In this document: piece after piece, positions 24,440 through 36,521 of the stretch
How the letters are laid out: the number at the start of each line of letters is the position of its first letter
Position numbering within the stretch: position 1 is the stretch's first letter
Source: Malus domestica
Taxonomy: Eukaryota; Streptophyta; Magnoliopsida; Rosales; Rosaceae
Direction: 5' to 3'
Assembly (NCBI RefSeq): GCF_042453785.1
Contig: NC_091668.1
Location: 20,681,001-20,745,000, forward strand
DNA: 64,000 nucleotides
Program-made: the position numbers and the translations under genes
The notes under the pieces: generated by a model
The model's database searches: none
What the model was told of the DNA's origin: nothing
What the model saw: the letters and a program-made list of their open reading frames with translations, nothing else

Positions 24440-24693
24440 CCTCTCTTATAAGACCAGGAGGATTCTCACCGGATCCTTTTTGTGAGGATCCTAGGAATCC
24501 TCCAATCACATCTGTTCATTATACATCGTATGGTCATAAATCATTGTAATTTTTTTATTTAAAATTAAATATAAACAGTATCTGACAAAAAATGGTCTCA
24601 CGATGTATTATGAACGATGAACGAATAGAATTAAAGGATTACCAAGATTCTCACAAAAAGAATCTGGCGAGAATCCTCTCTCGTTATAAGAGA
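24440..24693. mobile_element. Foldback MITE with long inverted arms
   Basis: The arms (about 24440-24540 and 24598-24693) are inverted copies: CTCTCTTATAAG at the left and CTTATAAGAG-like at the right, GGATTCTCACC / GGCGAGAATCC, CCTTTTTGTGAGGATCC / GATTCTCACAAAAAGAATC, and ATACATCGTATGG / CACGATGTAT. The centre holds TTTAAAATTAAAT. It is the most complete member of a family also seen at about 2435, 34800 and 38300. Confidence 0.7.
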
Positions 24694-27470
24694 ATTGAAC
24701 TTTATTGGTAACTAACTATTAAACTCATGTCCCCACTAGAAAATTACGTTTAAACAAATTAAAAACGTGCAAGTAATTTGGATTTGGAGATTTAATGTTC
24801 TAAGTATGTGTTTTAGATTTGAAAATTAAGGTGTGGGTCCAACATTTAGTGTTCGGGGGCATGATTCATGGTACGGGGTTTAAGGTGGCAGTTCGATTCA
24901 ATCTAAAACATATTACATACCAAAAATTCAAAACATTCATTTTTTTTATTTATTTGAACAAATGATACTATCTACATTAGTGGAAATGTAGATTAAGTCT
25001 CACAATGAGTTAGCAATAATGTGGTTCAAATTCGCTTTTAGCAAGAATCGAACTTAAGACTTCTCACTTACAAGTAAAAAAAATTAAACCGTAGTACTGG
25101 CACTAAAAAAGATTGTCCATCAATGCAAAAAATGGAGGCAACCAGCCAAGGGCTTGTGCTCTTTCAGCTGCCCTTGCAAGAATTGCCTTGGCTTGTGCCA
25201 TTGCAGCTGCCCAATTGCAACAGTGGGGCCCACCCACGTGCATATACTAGCGCCCTCTCAGACGGTTGCCTTGCCCTTGCAAACTGTTGGAAATCCAATG
25301 GTACTTTGATTTGGATTGACCGTTGTATTTCCAATGTTAAAAAAATCGAAAATTAAAGGTTGCCCCATGTTGCACAATCTAGTGTATCTGATGTAAAAAA
25401 ATAATAGTAAATCAATGGCATGGATTAATTCGAAGGTAAAAAATCTAAAAAAACCAAAAAATTATATTAAAAAATACAAATGTTTTTTAACAACACACTT
25501 AACAAACTTACAAAGTTCAACCATCTTTTCATTTGCCTTTTATTTTCAATTTACTATGATTTGCTTTGTATTTAAATTAAATTATCAGATCAAATAGGGA
25601 GTTTATTTTCAAAAATAAACTTACTAATTACACACTTACAAGGCATCAAATATTAAAAAACAAAAAAAAAATGTTTGTAAATAGTAATCATCTTTAACTC
25701 AAACTAGTGTATCCCGAATTTAAACATTCTCACATTTTTGTTAGTGTTAATTAATATAAAATATCATTTGTATTAAAAAAATAATAACTCAACCACTAAC
25801 AACATGTTTGTATTTTGAGGAATAATTCCAAATGAGGTTGAAGGGAATTGCAATGAGAATGGCACAATTATTAGTGAACATTTTTTATTTAACCTTCCCG
25901 ACAGAACATTTCGAGTACTTTCCACCACAAATTTTAAAGCATGAAACAACTCGCTTTTTTTAGGCCAAAATTCATGAGTATGAACTATGAAGCATCTGCC
26001 CACCCCAATTGATTAATGAGAAAGGTTAAGAAGACTCTCTTAAAGTGGAAAAAAAAAATTTCAATGTATCTGAAAATACAGGATGGTACAAAATGTGTCA
26101 CTATACAAGTGGTGAAATACATGTGTTAAAAATTATCAACTTAAAATAAAAATAAAAAATAAAACTTTCCACCATTTATACTCGTGTCCTGGGCACAATG
26201 AAAAAACTTTGTATGAACTCTGTCACCTCATAGTTTAATGTCAATTCTCGTACCAACATTATAAATCATTATACCAAAAACATAAGATGACGGTCATGAA
26301 GAGACTCACTTTTGGGAAAGTCTCCTCAGCATTTTTCTTGATTATTACTCTTTTGGCTACAACATTATGCTAATTAATAGTTTTATCATATAGTTCACGC
26401 TAATTAAATTGCCAACATCTACAAATAACTAACATGTTATTTTTAATTTGTACATCGCGATATGATGTCAACAACTTACAGCTATGGATAGATCGATGGC
26501 TTGCTATTCCTCACATCTCTACAGCCAATGATGTTTGTATTCATGATTTCTATATGCTATCATTGTGGTTATAGGATGTCTTTTATCTTTGTTAAACGAA
26601 AAAAACACTTTGTTGGTCTCCGGATGCGGATCAACAACTTATATAGAACTAATCTATCGTCACAGAGCGTTTTAATTCAAGAATACAATATCATGTGAAG
26701 AGAAACTTACATGTGACATTGTATTATTCAATCAGGATGTCATGGTGACGATGAAGCCATTCTACGTAAGTCATTCTCCGATATTATGGTATAGCTTATT
26801 GAGTCATTGAGTGCAATAGAAAATAACAAGTCTTTCTCATTTCTCTCGTCTTCCTCTTTACTTGCATGCCACAATCAACGTAGTAGAGTGACTCAATTAT
26901 TTACGAGCATTCGTTGTTACACTCAAAGTATGTGTTCAATTCTCCCTAGCTAATGTTACTTGTAGAGAAAAGAAAACGAAAATTTAGAGAGTGAAAGTTC
27001 CATTCTTCCAGAGTTATGCGTATGGATGGTGCACATCCTAGCGACTTACAATTCAAGGTGGCATCTAAGCTTAGATTCAACCTTGTACAAACACTACCTT
27101 TCATGTACAAAATGGCATATACTCTCTCATCAATTGACTAAAACTATCACAATTAGTCAGTTTAACAGCCAACTAACATCCAATTACGACTTAATTCTAT
27201 TTAACTCGGACAATCAAACTTTATAGGTTTGACTAAAAAAGGAAGTTTCTTTGAGGTTAGTCTACTTGTTTATTCCATTCAAAGGTCACACCTATAAGCA
27301 TGGCAACCCAAACTCATCTTTTCCATTATTTTCCGCTTGACAAAAGATGAGTGGATGACCCAACATCAACATTTGTTAGGCTAAAAGTTTGACATTTATG
27401 AAAATTAAATTTAAGTCCAAAGAAAACGGGGAAATGCATTAATAAACATGTTCATCAACTTATTGATTAG
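24694..27470. other. AT-rich intergenic region
   Basis: No gene seen. 25115-25300 is an unusual GC-rich island with repeated CAGCTGCCC(TTG/AATTG) and CTTGTGC/CTTGCCCTTGC blocks. It has an open frame of 77 codons that I cannot relate to any family and is probably a transposon fragment. Confidence 0.5.
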
Positions 27471-27476
27471 GTGTAA

Positions 27477-28290
27477 CGTCCCAAATCCGGGGCTAATGGA
27501 AAAAATAAATCCGGACTCGGTGTGCGAATAAAATAAAAATAAAAGTACTCAAACAATGGTGAAAATAAAATCCTTCTTGTACATATAATCCAAAGACATT
27601 ACAAAAAAATGAAACCCTTAATTCCTCGTCTAACACAAAATCAGCTCGTCTAGTCTCTGTCTTGCCAAATAACTCATTTGTAGAATAAAAGGGTGAGGGG
27701 TGAGCAACAACCACAGTATATGTAGTACTTATACAAAATCATATATCACATAATTTCATATCGCATTATCCATTTACGACTTCATTATATCTTTCAACAA
27801 ATATAATTCATCACATGACCAATAGTGACCTTTCTTCCCTAATGTACCCTTGTGCAGTTTGCATTTATGCCTCAGAATAATGCAATACTAAAGTTATCAT
27901 GTTCCATGAACAATCCCAAACAATCGACTATCAAATATAATAACTCTAAATGAAACTTTCCAAAATAAACATGCTTGACATAAAAATAAATAGAGATTTG
28001 TAAATAGAGAAAACCTACGATAATTCATGATTTCATTTATCAAAAAATAAGAAGTTTTGAAAATAATAAATAAACCACACACCTCAATCGATAGCTAGAA
28101 CCTCGGCAAGACAAGCCCAATAACAATCTCCACACATCAAACCATTTAACCCTAAACTCTCTTTCTTTCTTTCTTTCTTTCTTTTTCTCTCACTCTTTTT
28201 TTTTTGCCTCACATCAAACCCTCTAACCTCGGCAAGATAGCTATAAAAATTTCTATAGATAGCTAAAAACTTGACCATGCCACGTTAGGA
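27477..28290. mobile_element. Possible LTR fragment
   Basis: Begins TGTAACGTCCCAAATCCGGG, which looks like an LTR edge. Continues through low-complexity DNA with a (CTTT)n tract at 28160-28185. No second edge or TSD could be fixed. Confidence 0.35.
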
Positions 28291-28433
28291 TTATAGCTAA
28301 TAGCTTATTAGACACTTCTAGCAAACCCTATCAGAAGATAGGAATAAGGTAAACTTCCCGCATCCAACTAGGTATATATGTTGTCATAAGTTGCCAATGG
28401 ATGCATGAAAATGGTATCACAAAATGACAAAAT

Positions 28434-29660
28434 TGTAGACATCGAAACTTCGGTGAAATAAATGTTCACAAACACATTAAAGTTTCGACATGTCAAGGAA
28501 TGCATGATATGCACCATGTGTCTCACAAATCGTACACATGGATGCAAGGTTCTAAAAAATGTTAGGCGCTAGTCAGGCGGTGGGCTAGGTCTTAACGCCT
28601 AGACGACTAGGGGGCCTAGGCGGCTATGACCTAGGCGGATTTAAGTAGATCTATTATATTTCGTGTAAATAAATGTCTGCTTATACTTAAAATATATAAA
28701 TTTCATCATAAACTACAAAATAAAATGACATATATTATGAAGTATTGGAACATAATGAAAACATGGGGAATAAGGATATAATGTGTGTTCATTTAAGTAT
28801 GCAACAAGTCTCTTACAATTTATTGAAAAAATAAAATGCAAAATGAAAATTATCTATTTTCTGTCTAAGTGAGTTGCGACCTAGGCGAGTGTCTAGGCTG
28901 GTTTGGGCGTGCTAGGCGGGTACCTCAGCAGGTATAGGCACTATTTCTTAATTTTCAAACGTCTAGACATTAATCGGGGTGTGCCTAAGCGGGGATTTTT
29001 AGAACAGTGCATGGATGTGACTCATCAAAGTCAGACAAGTTATCAAGAATGACACGTGTCAACACTTGACGGGAAATGAATTATTTGATTTTAATTTAAT
29101 TAAATCAAATATTAATTGATGAAGTCAAATCACGAACTAGGCCTCAAATCAAGTCCTGGTTCTTTGTCAATTAATCAAGTCCTGGTTCTTCGTCAATTAA
29201 TCAAGTCCATAATGAAGACCAAATCTATTCATAGGCAAAACTTGAAGAGTACGTAAATAGGAGGCTCCAAGACAAAGAAAGGGGCCAGAAAAATCATTCA
29301 CACTCAGACGCTGAAGCTTTGAAATTTTGAAGCTCTCAAGCACTCAAACTCCCAAACACTCAAACACTCAAGAAGGTTAGGAAAATCTTCGTGTTCTTTA
29401 TTAAACCCATGAAGAATCATCAAGCACTACTACCCGTGTCGGTTCTGCCATCGCTACAAGCCAAATCCTTGCCACAATCATTCATCTGAGATCAAGCCAT
29501 TGCGATCCGAGGATCAACAACACACATCTACACATCTTCGGAGATCAAATCAAAGGAAACTTTATAAACAGAGGTTATCCTAACTTATTAATACAAAACA
29601 ATTATTTTGTACACGTGTTCTTATTTCATTTGTCATAGGATTTTCGTGTTTACGGAAACA
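28434..29660 (+). mobile_element. LTR retrotransposon LTR with a nested hAT MITE
   Basis: Begins TGTAGACATCGAAACTTCGG and reaches CGTGTTTACG at about 29654. It is colinear with the reverse complement of the LTR at 61114-62083: shared GACACGTGTCAACAC, TTGAAGCTCTCAAGCA, CGGAGATC and ACACGTG blocks. The sequence after it (from about 29670, ATGCCTAAAGCTAATAGTAA) may be the start of the element's gag, quickly broken off. The unnested LTR would be about 750 bp. Confidence 0.7.
28545..29009. mobile_element. hAT MITE (GGCGCTAGGCG family) nested in the LTR
   Basis: Ends are CAAGGTTCTAAAAA and TTTTTAGAACAGTG (inverted). It is flanked by a perfect 8-bp duplication CATGGATG (28537-28544 and 29010-29017). 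Subterminal TAGGCG/CGCCTA motifs are frequent. It is 465 bp with no coding content. Confidence 0.9.
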
Positions 29661-29739
29661 TTTGTGACGATGCCTAAAGCTAATAGTAAAGGTGTTGAAC
29701 ATGTAAATTTATCCAAAAAGTCTATTTGCTAAACCACTT

Positions 29740-30720
29740 CAAGGTAATGTTGAATTCAGATCCTTTCCAAATCTCGCAGTTCGAAGCCAATTGACCGAGA
29801 AATCTAAACGGTTCAAGAGAGGGAGAGAGATAATCGGAACCTTAATTTGTGTGAGGTGGGCCAGTACAATGGGCTAATGGTTGTATGATTTAAAATGAGT
29901 GGTCCGAATTTCTTGATCCGTTGGCTTCAGACAACAAGATCGAAGATTCATTAATGTCCAATAAAACATCATTCTAATTGTTGAAGAAAGTGATGCGCGA
30001 GCTTCTAGAATTTCGTCCTTACAACATGTAGTGTAATAGGGCCATAGTTTCTTCGACCATACTTCTTACTGAATTGTGGCTGAACCATCTCAGAGCAAGT
30101 CCATGCCACTAAGGCAATAATTGCTCAGGTAGTTATTGTCTTAATGAATAGTAATTGTTTGAGTGCATATCCACTCCGTAAAATGTTGCTTAGGCAATTA
30201 ATATTAAAAAATTAGTTTTTAAAAATTAATATTATTTTATTAATAAAAATATCTTTTTTTTTTCTAAACATTTTCCTCTCTCTCTCTCAACTGCCTACTA
30301 GGGAGAAGGAAATTTAAATTAAAAACCTACCGTCGCCAACCTCAGTCTTTGGCCTTGGGGTCAGCAGCATTCCTTCTTGATCCCTTCTCTTTCTTTTCCT
30401 ATTTCTAGTAGGGTTGCTCTTTCACTTTATCGAGGACAACCTTTGTGGTTGTAGTTGTGGTCACTCGCTCTATCAGTTTTTTTTTTTTTTACTTTTTATT
30501 TTATTTTTTATTGTCTTAAACTTTTGTTATTTTTATTAAAATTTAAGCCATTTTCATTAAAGTTTAGACCATTTTCATTAAATAAAGTTATATGATAATT
30601 TTTTTTTTAAATAAATGTAGCCCAATCACTTTTTATTAAAGCTCCCAAATTTTTTAACTCGGGTGTCCGAAGATTAATTCTGAGTGTACAAAGAATTACT
30701 CCATTTGCAACTTCACTCTA
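29740..30720. other. Intergenic region upstream of the small mitochondrial protein gene
   Basis: No gene seen. AT-rich with poly(T) tracts (30474-30492). Confidence 0.4.
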
Positions 30721-30734
30721 AATTCACCAATTCC

Positions 30735-30780
30735 AGGCCCAACCCAAATTATTACCGGGCTTAATATTTTAAGCCCGCCT
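30735..30780 (+). promoter_or_regulatory. Candidate site II (TGGGCC)-type promoter element
   Basis: GGCCCAACCC at about 30736-30745 (TGGGCC on the other strand), followed by CGGGCTTA and TAAGCCCG. Site II elements are known to be common in promoters of nuclear genes for mitochondrial respiratory proteins, which fits the downstream gene. The spacing is plausible but the start of transcription is not shown. Confidence 0.4.
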
Positions 30781-31320
30781 TTGAGGGGTTTCCTTAACGC
30801 ATCTTCTCCTCCAGCCCCAATATTCTGGAGTACTCTAGACGCACAGCTGCTGGTAGTACGTGCAGGGTTTCGCCATTTCTACCAGGTAAACATTTCACCT
30901 CCTCTCTCTCTCTCTCTCCCTCGCTCTCTTACATTATTCCGTGAGTCCTTCTTCCGTTTTGATTCTTCTATCTTTCTTATCGATTTATTAAATCGCTAAT
31001 TTTCAGTTTAAATTGTCAATAATTGTTGTTTTTCATCGCGTGAGAGTACGCTCGATCGGTTCTCAAAATTGCATTTCTGGCTCAGATTTTATATATTTTT
31101 GTTGGAAATTGATATAGATCCGTGGTTGTTTATTGTTTGATTAGGCCTAGTGTTACGAACTAAATCTGATTAGATTATCTTCTGTTTTTAAGAATTTGAC
31201 TAATTAATTCGGAAATCTGTTTGTTGAATTTTTTGTTTTTAATTTTTTTCATAATTCGAACGAGTTTTGTTTGGTGGTTAAGGTGGTAAGAGGCAAGAGC
31301 TTGTTCTTACAATCGTGAGC

Positions 31321-33185
31321 ATGAATGGAGGGATGCGGACTTGCGCAAAGTTGTTGAGGGCTTCCGAAGCAGCGCTATCGAAATCAGGTTATTTTGATGC
31401 CATTTGATTCTTATTTTGTTTGATGCCACTGCATATCATGTAATAGACAGGTGTGTGCGCAATGTGATAGACCGATAATATGTATTGCTGAATTACACCG
31501 AATCCTGGATGCAATTTTTGAGTGGCTAATAAGCGTAAAATTGAACGGTTTCAGCCCGGTCGTTTCAAACTTGATGAAAATTAGGAAATGCCTCTGGATT
31601 GCTGTGTTATTTACTTTCTTTCTCCTGTCAAGTGTAAGGGCTTATGACAAATGTTTCAATAGCCTATTAGGTGTAAATCACGGCTGTAACCTATTTGATC
31701 CTTGCCTCCACTTCTCACCTCATGCTACTTATAGTTATAGAGCTTTCACCTCCTTCATGCTTCTCCTTGTGCATGTTTCCCTCATTGCCTTCTAGAGAAC
31801 CGGGTGAGCTTCCTCTGATGGCGCTCGTGTTCCCATGCGGGCATAGAGAAACCTCAAAAGTAATTCCTCTATTTTCTCGCTTGTAAGAAGGTAATCCCAT
31901 TTTCTCTTCTTACTTGAAAGAGAGGTCTTATACATATCTTTATAACACCTTGGTTAGGAGGTTTTGTAAATTACTATTGGCCGTTCCAAATGGGTTCTTG
32001 CTTTGAGAAACTCAATTTCACCCGGCCAATAGTGATTATGGGGTAGCCTCAAGGTTTTACATGTTATCTCATGTTTAAATTCAGGGAACTACCCCAAATA
32101 TTTATGTTTGCCACCAAGGACTACAGTACCAACCACTTCCATTTTACTGGAGTATAGTTTCTTAGGTACCTTCGCCCATGAGCGGTAGGTCTTGGGTTCG
32201 AGACTTGGGAGCAGCCTCTCCATAAATGGGGGTAAGGCTAGCCGACATTCACCTCTCCCAGACCCTGCGTAAAGTGGGAGCCTTGTGCACTGGGTACGAC
32301 ATTTTTATAGTTTCTTAGGTACCGGCTCACTTTTTGGCATGACATGGGAACCAGAGCTTTTTACAGTTTTTACTTTTAAATGGGAGGGGCATTAGGAGAA
32401 ACTTCATAAGAGGGATCCTGTTCCACTGTTCATGGAGCGGGATACTCAATATGTTATCCATATTATTGGTATCATTGATATCATGTTGATATGGGATGTC
32501 AGTATGGATGTCAATATGGTGTTCATATGGGCCCAATATGGTGTCGATCCTCTTAAGAAGAGGCTCCTAGTTCTATATTTATGCCTGCACCGATAGACCT
32601 ATTGGTAAAGACAATGGTGCCACCTTGTGTTGGGTGGTTAGAAGTGTAAAGGCATATGAATCTCTGCATGCTTTACATTCTAAAATGCTAGCTTATAAAC
32701 AAAACTTAAAATAACCACCCCATTGGGACCACCATTGTCATTGCTGTTTTCTGGTGTTTTCGTGCATAGCCTTTGGAAATAAGTATCGAGTAATTTTACA
32801 CAGTGACACTGTAGCATATCTCATCTGGCAATCCATCCATAGTGGAGAAAGATGGGATGTCTTCTAAGTTTATAACTTAGGCTGAGGTGTTGATTCGTTT
32901 GAGTTTGAGTGCTGGATCTTTTTTATTGTATGTACTAAGTAGAAATAGTGGCTATTGTGCTTTTTTCCAGGGACTAGAGGGTTCCACTCAACTGGAGTGA
33001 AAAGAATGGGTGGACACGGCCACGATGAACCAGCCTACATGCATGCCAAACACATGTATAACCTGGACCAGATGAAAAACCAGAAGTTGCAGGTGAGCCT
33101 TGGAGTGCTCGCCGCCTTCAGCATTGGCGTGGGTGTTCCGATTTGGGCTGTCAATTTCCAACAAAAGAAAACATCATCTGGTTGA
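31321..33185 (+). CDS. Small mitochondrial membrane protein, cytochrome c oxidase subunit 7c-like
   Basis: Two coding exons, 31321-31387 and 32971-33185, give 93 aa. Residues 1-30 (MNGGMRTCAKLLRASEAALS, then ...GTRGFHSTG) are basic, Ser/Ala-rich and end at an F-H-S-T site typical of mitochondrial presequences. Next comes a His/Gly-rich segment VKRMGGHGHDEPAYMHA, then HMYNLDQMKNQKLQVSLGVL, one membrane span at about residues 62-82 and a short basic tail. This layout (cleaved presequence, 'FxSTxVKR', one C-terminal span) fits COX7c of complex IV, and I recall a near-identical unnamed Arabidopsis protein. The functional name is inference. The donor after codon 22 is GTTATT, weaker than usual. 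A 5'UTR intron probably starts at 30886 (ACCAG|GTAAAC); its acceptor is not resolved. Intron 1 (1583 bp) holds a SINE. Confidence 0.85.
32171..32305 (+). mobile_element. tRNA-type SINE, full-length copy A
   Basis: It has a box B-like GGGTTCGAGAC and ends GGGTACGACATTTTT. It is flanked by a perfect 18-bp duplication TATAGTTTCTTAGGTACC (32153-32170 and 32306-32323), the mark of target-primed insertion. It lies in intron 1 of the mitochondrial protein gene. Other copies: 57276 and 58571. Confidence 0.92.
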
Positions 33186-33299
33186 GATGGACGTACGCAG
33201 CAATAAGAGACGCAGAACAGAGCGGTCCGTACGTTCTCTTGGATCCATTTGTCATTTACTTCTCTTGTTAAAAAGTACGTGGTGCATTTGTTTGTTAAA

Positions 33300-35080
33300 T
33301 TTTATGTTAACACATGATCATGCACATAAGAATCAGATTTGAGCGTTAAAAAGTTTCCATTTTCCCTTATAGTTCAGCTGTCTCACCTCTTTTTTGAGCA
33401 ATGAGCAGTTAGGTAGACAATAAATTGAAATCCTGAATTTTGAATACCAAATTATATGACCCGCCATTTGTGTATTTTTCATTTCCTTTCTAATAATCTT
33501 TTTACGTGCGTTTTATCTATGTTTTGTAAAAAAAAAAAAAAAAATGAAAGTAATTGTTACGAAAATTCAAAAATACTCATTATGCACTACGCAGTTGAGG
33601 ACCACACATTGACCATTTTTGGGTGTTAATTTTAACTCGCTGCGTTTTTGAGTTCAAACCGATACGAAGTTGAGATTCTTTTGAATGCAGAAACGATACG
33701 AAGACATTTCAGTTTTGGGGCAAAGGCAATCCGAAGAAGGAGTTATCAACTCTCCTCTCTCTCTTTCATGGTCTTCTTACTTTTTGAAAGTTGGAGCATG
33801 CAATCATGCATTAGATAGAAGTTCTTGTTTTTGTAACAAAAGTTTGAATGGACCGAACTTATTAATCAACCGTGTTCCATTCGATTGGGTGTTTCTTCCA
33901 AGTGTTGGACAAGTTCTGTATGCTCACATTGACTCTAACAATGGTTTTTGTTTGCTTGAGATATCTTAGTTCTTTGGCGCCTGTCCTTGCAGTTGTTTTG
34001 TTGTTTGCAGGAGGGCTCATAGGAGCGAAAACAGGTTGCTGTTTACATTAGGTAGGTAGGTAGGTAGTGCATGATGACTATTTTGAGGTCACACTCACAA
34101 ACAGCTATTTCCAGCTATTACTTGTATATTTCCCTCTATTTTCTTTTGGCAATTATCCTCAAAAATGATTTCATGGAGTTGAAATATAGCCGGGGTAAGT
34201 TTCTATTGATAATTATTTCCTTTAATTGAACTCAAGGCTTGAGGTGCAAGGGTGAACAAGCTACAAGCTCTTTTGATATAGAAGAAAAAGAAAAATACGA
34301 GAAAATTAAAACAAATAAAACTATTCAAACCACTGTCTTCGATTTAAATCATCGCCCTTCCCATTATAAAATACCGTTTGTAATATAAATTATGGCTATC
34401 AATTACCGTCGAAACATATATATATATTGTATTTCAAATTTTGCTGTCACGACTCACCATAATAATTTTATTAGAAGCAATAAGTAAAAATCAAATCAAA
34501 TCAAATAAATAAAATTACTTAAGTTGATATTTCCGTTTCCATTTGCTTATTTTCGTGAAAATTGTGGTTACGCAATCGTTGTTTTTTGAGTTGATTGTTC
34601 TTATATTTTGAAGAAAAATTAATGAAAAATGTTTGAAAATTTTGAGTTTTAACAATAACGACAAAATAAAGAGTAAAGTGAATACTATCAGAATTAACTT
34701 TTTAGTGTAAAAATATGGTTTTTCGTTAAAGTGAACAATATATAGAGTTTTTCGTTAAAGGTCCCAAATTTTGACCCGCAGCCATTGGTGGTCAGATCAG
34801 GTGCAAATCTTTGTGGAATCCGGATCCTCTTTGTAAGGATTCTGAGATTCGTCAAAAAAATTTTAAAATTTTTTAATTTAAAATTAAAAACAAATACTAC
34901 GATATACGATAAACGAACGCAATTCACAATATTCAAGAGTCCTGTACGATCTTTGCGATTAGTTATACTTGGCACCACAGGGTTGGTACCGAGAAATTGG
35001 TAGTTAATAAAAAATTAATTTACAAAAATAATAAATTAAAGGCGGTGAGTTTGCCCTACGAGTACCTTCTCGCACCCCGC
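33300..35080. other. Intergenic region before eIF5
   Basis: 3' flank of the mitochondrial protein gene, then AT-rich DNA. 34640-34765 is one copy of a repeat also at 42780-42910. 34800-34940 is a remnant of the foldback MITE family (GGATCCTCTTTGTAAGGATTC, then ATACTACGATATACGATAAACGAA). No gene seen. Confidence 0.5.
34640..34765 (+). repeat. Dispersed repeat, copy 1 (TTTTTCGTTAAAG family)
   Basis: Shares GACAAAATAAAGAGTAAA, TTTTTAGTGTAAAAATATGG and TTTTCGTTAAAG, in the same order and spacing, with 42780-42910. Probably a MITE; no TSD found. Confidence 0.65.
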
Positions 35081-35087
35081 ACGCCGC

Positions 35088-35094
35088 ATATAAG
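35088..35094 (+). promoter_or_regulatory. Likely TATA box of eIF5
   Basis: ATATAAG lies about 30 bp before a CT-rich start region (about 35120). The first 5'UTR exon would run to 35209. Confidence 0.5.
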
Positions 35095-35209
35095 TTCCCT
35101 CTTCTTTCTCCATTTCCCTCACGCATCAGACGCGAAGGCATCGCTCCATACCCTCTCTTTCTCTCTCTAGGTTTCTTTCATCTCTTTCTCTCTTCGCTTT
35201 CCATCCAAG

Positions 35210-36213
35210 GTATAATCTCTCCCGATAATCTCTGTGCTCTTTGATTTTCGATTTTCGATTTCGTGAACTAGTGTATCTGTGATTATTGTTTTTGATTGCG
35301 TGAGAGTTTGCGTTGTTCGATCCGAGCTGAAGTTTTTACGTTTCTGGATCGATTTGTGTTTGTATTTGAAATCGGTACAGTTCTCTGGATTCTAGGGTTT
35401 ATTTTTTGTATTAATTTGTTTAATCTGGATAGGATTTATGATTGATTTATTCCGTGTTGCTTGGATTTGGACTTTTCTTTCACTTTTTGATATGTTTAAT
35501 TGTTATTGACCTATACCTGAAATTTCAAGCTCACAGGAATTGTTACGATATATGTATATTTGTATGTATATGTTTGGTATATTATGTAAGCAACTTATTA
35601 TGTTAGGTTGTTACAATATGTTCGATTCTCTTGATAGGGTGGTCGTATTGCGTGTTTATACATGCTGCCAAAGCTGTGTCAATCGATACATAATTCCTTG
35701 CCATTTATGGTTTTTGAAGTGCTTAGTTACAAAAGGTTAATATGTTTAAATACGTGTTTATATTGTAGACTTTGTCCAGAATTGTTTGGGATCACTACTT
35801 TGCTTGATTATTTGGAATTAGAAATCTGCTTGGGCTTTTTGGATTGCGATTTTGTTGTAGCAGCATAGGCTGAACATAAACGTGTAGTTTTACTTTCAAA
35901 TCTGGTTATCTCATAACAATATAATCACCACGCTTACTTTTTGGGGCTGGAAAGCTAATAATTGCTGGGACATAGTTATAGGGATGCAGTACTTGCCAGG
36001 CTCATAGTTATAGGGACTGTTCTGGAATTGTTCCAAGGAACTTGGCTGGGTGAATGATTCTTTTGTGAGGTCTGCTATTTTTCTTTTTCGTGCTGCTGGT
36101 AGAAGAAAAGGATGAGTTGGAGTATGAATAATTTTGTTTTGATCTGTTTTCTTGATTTCATATTTTTATCTTACTCTAAACTAGTTCTAAACAGCTATAT
36201 TATTTGCTTGTAG
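35210..36213 (+). other. 5'UTR intron of eIF5
   Basis: Donor CCAAG|GTATAATC at 35210 and acceptor TTGCTTGTAG at 36213 give a 1004-bp leader intron. It removes the upstream part of the open frame, so the upstream ORF starts at 36285 in the mature mRNA. Confidence 0.75.
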
Positions 36214-36284
36214 GAAATTGGCAGTTCAGTCTGCTGTATCTGCAATTCGCCAAAGTGGAGTGTGTGACGTCTAGAACTTATTTT

Positions 36285-36503
36285 ATGTCTGAACGGGCCA
36301 CTCTCTGTTTGTCGTCAATTGGATTACTCGGTGAATATAGCCCTACATCTAGAAAAAAGTGCAGAGCTGCTTCCGTTGAAGTTGAATGCAAACAGCTTGG
36401 TTTATCAGAGGGGAATCACGCACATTTTCTTGGTTGCCAATTTATGCAACCGTGTGGTAAAGGAGTATTTCGGGTTTCAAGAGGCAACACCCTTCTGATA
36501 TAA
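36285..36503 (+). CDS. Upstream ORF (72 codons) in the eIF5 leader, probable conserved-peptide uORF
   Basis: ATG at 36285 opens a frame of 72 codons ending TAA at 36501-36503, 18 bases before the eIF5 start. The start context is poor (TTTTATGT: T at -3, T at +4), while the main start is strong (ACCATGG). I recall that plant eIF5 genes form one of the described conserved-peptide uORF groups. eIF5 sets the stringency of start-codon choice, so a weak-context uORF is a plausible autoregulatory switch: more eIF5 would change how often the weak AUG is used. The peptide starts MSERATLCLSSIGLLGEY and ends VFRVSRGNTLLI. Conservation could not be checked here. Confidence 0.7.
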   Translation: MSERATLCLSSIGLLGEYSPTSRKKCRAASVEVECKQLGLSEGNHAHFLGCQFMQPCGKGVFRVSRGNTLLI

Positions 36504-36521
36504 TCTATCATCTCTCACACC

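Noticed and set aside
25123-25356. 77-codon plus-strand frame in a GC-rich island
   Set aside because: Composition is driven by repeated CAGCTGCCC/CTTGCCCTTG blocks; no conserved domain.
33685-33969. 94-codon plus-strand frame after the mitochondrial protein gene
   Set aside because: No family resemblance, no splice or promoter support; treated as chance.
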